Positions 14,428 to 14,835 of a stretch of DNA of 14,835 bases are shown one piece after another. The DNA is from an uncultured Opitutaceae bacterium (GTDB lineage: Bacteria > Verrucomicrobiota > Verrucomicrobiae > Opitutales > Opitutaceae). The notes under the pieces were generated by a model. The model saw only the letters and a program-made list of their open reading frames with translations. It did not search any database and was not told where the DNA came from. Every line of letters begins with the position of its first letter. Position 1 is the first letter of the stretch. Location of the stretch: NCBI GenBank assembly GCA_946482625.1, contig CAMLSH010000039.1, forward strand, positions 1 through 14,835. The letters are read 5' to 3'. The translations under genes and the position numbers were made by a program.

Positions 14428-14835
14428 TTAGTGGCCCGGACGGCGGCCGCTGGTGCGCGCGTAGTCGTGGTCGATCAGCGTGGAGCTGAAGAGGAAATCG
14501 GCGGTGGCGGGATTCATCGCGCAGGGGACGTTCCAAAGGACGGCGAGGCGAAGCAGGGCTTTGACGTCGGGGTCGTGCGGTTGGGCAGCGAGCGGGTCCC
14601 AGAAGAAGATCAGGGTGTCGATGCGCTGCTCGGCGATGGCGGCACCGATTTGTTGATCGCCGCCGATCGGACCGCTGAGGAAGCGGTGAACGGGAAGCGC
14701 GAGCGCATCGGCGATCATGCCGCCGGTCGTGCCGGTGCCGAAGAGTTCGTGTTTCGCGAGGGCGTCGCGATGAAGGCGGGCCCAGGCGAGGAGCGAGTCC
14801 TTTTCGTGATCGTGCGCGACGAGCGCGATGCGTTT
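14428..14835 (-). CDS. mgsA: Methylglyoxal synthase (5' end outside window)
   Basis: 135 residues of a methylglyoxal synthase are visible; the frame stays open to the window edge, so about 10-20 N-terminal residues are missing. MgsA converts dihydroxyacetone phosphate to methylglyoxal and phosphate in the cytoplasm, bypassing lower glycolysis when phosphate is low. Diagnostic motifs are [12 protein letters not shown] near the visible N-terminus, ATP-independent phosphate-binding [20 protein letters not shown], whose Asp is the catalytic base in the Escherichia coli enzyme, and [21 protein letters not shown] with the second active-site Asp. [11 protein letters not shown] follows. The C-terminal SGRRPGH is family-variable. 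It is convergent with the SRPBCC gene. No glyoxalase gene is seen in the window. Confidence 0.93.
   Translation of the reverse strand, partial: KRIALVAHDHEKDSLLAWARLHRDALAKHELFGTGTTGGMIADALALPVHRFLSGPIGGDQQIGAAIAEQRIDTLIFFWDPLAAQPHDPDVKALLRLAVLWNVPCAMNPATADFLFSSTLIDHDYARTSGRRPGH

Noticed and set aside
1..14835. tRNA, rRNA, CRISPR array, insertion sequence or prophage genes
   Set aside because: I looked for cloverleaf elements, regular direct repeats and transposase or integrase motifs and found none that could be supported.

Overview
The window is a high-G+C bacterial chromosome segment with tightly packed genes on both strands. The gene content (a PL10-type pectate lyase, a DUF5684-type membrane protein, an ECF42-type sigma factor with YCII partners, a DUF374 acyltransferase beside a KS/ACP pair) and the near absence of Shine-Dalgarno sequences suggest Verrucomicrobiota, most likely Opitutales/Opitutaceae. 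This taxonomic call is an inference; there is no rRNA or tRNA in the window to anchor it. No transposase, integrase, CRISPR array or clear foreign island is visible.

Layout. (1) 1-1573, plus strand: the tail of a beta-ketoacyl-ACP synthase, an acyl carrier protein, a DUF374 lysophospholipid acyltransferase and an 80-residue unknown. This looks like the end of a dedicated acyl/polyene lipid operon that begins outside the window. (2) 1666-5383, minus strand: a membrane-anchored coiled-coil protein, a 764-residue zinc-ribbon/TM/TPR protein and a small DUF5684 membrane protein that ends at a convincing intrinsic terminator. (3) 5639-6349, plus strand: an unusual permuted methyltransferase, overlapping tail-to-tail with a secreted pectate lyase (6340-7464, minus). 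A MATE efflux transporter lies upstream of the lyase on the same strand. (4) 9245-11328, minus strand: two YCII (DGPF) proteins followed by an ECF42-type sigma factor with a long C-terminal extension, headed by a TGTCGA-N17-CGAC sequence that matches the ECF42 promoter as I know it. (5) 11447-12475, plus: a YkgJ-type cysteine-cluster protein and a rhomboid protease. (6) 12498-12899, minus: a third YCII protein. (7) 13180-14229, plus: a DoxX-family membrane protein and a membrane-anchored SRPBCC protein. (8) 14428-14835, minus: methylglyoxal synthase, cut by the window end.

The most coherent system is the ECF42 module. The sigma factor overlaps the preceding YCII gene by 4 bp (GTGA), a third YCII gene lies nearby, and DoxX and SRPBCC genes are of types often found near such loci. 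A self-regulated module is a reasonable inference from the promoter match; the signal it senses is unknown. The most novel single proteins are the methyltransferase with SLPD in place of the usual (D/S)PPY motif and the zinc-ribbon/TPR membrane protein.
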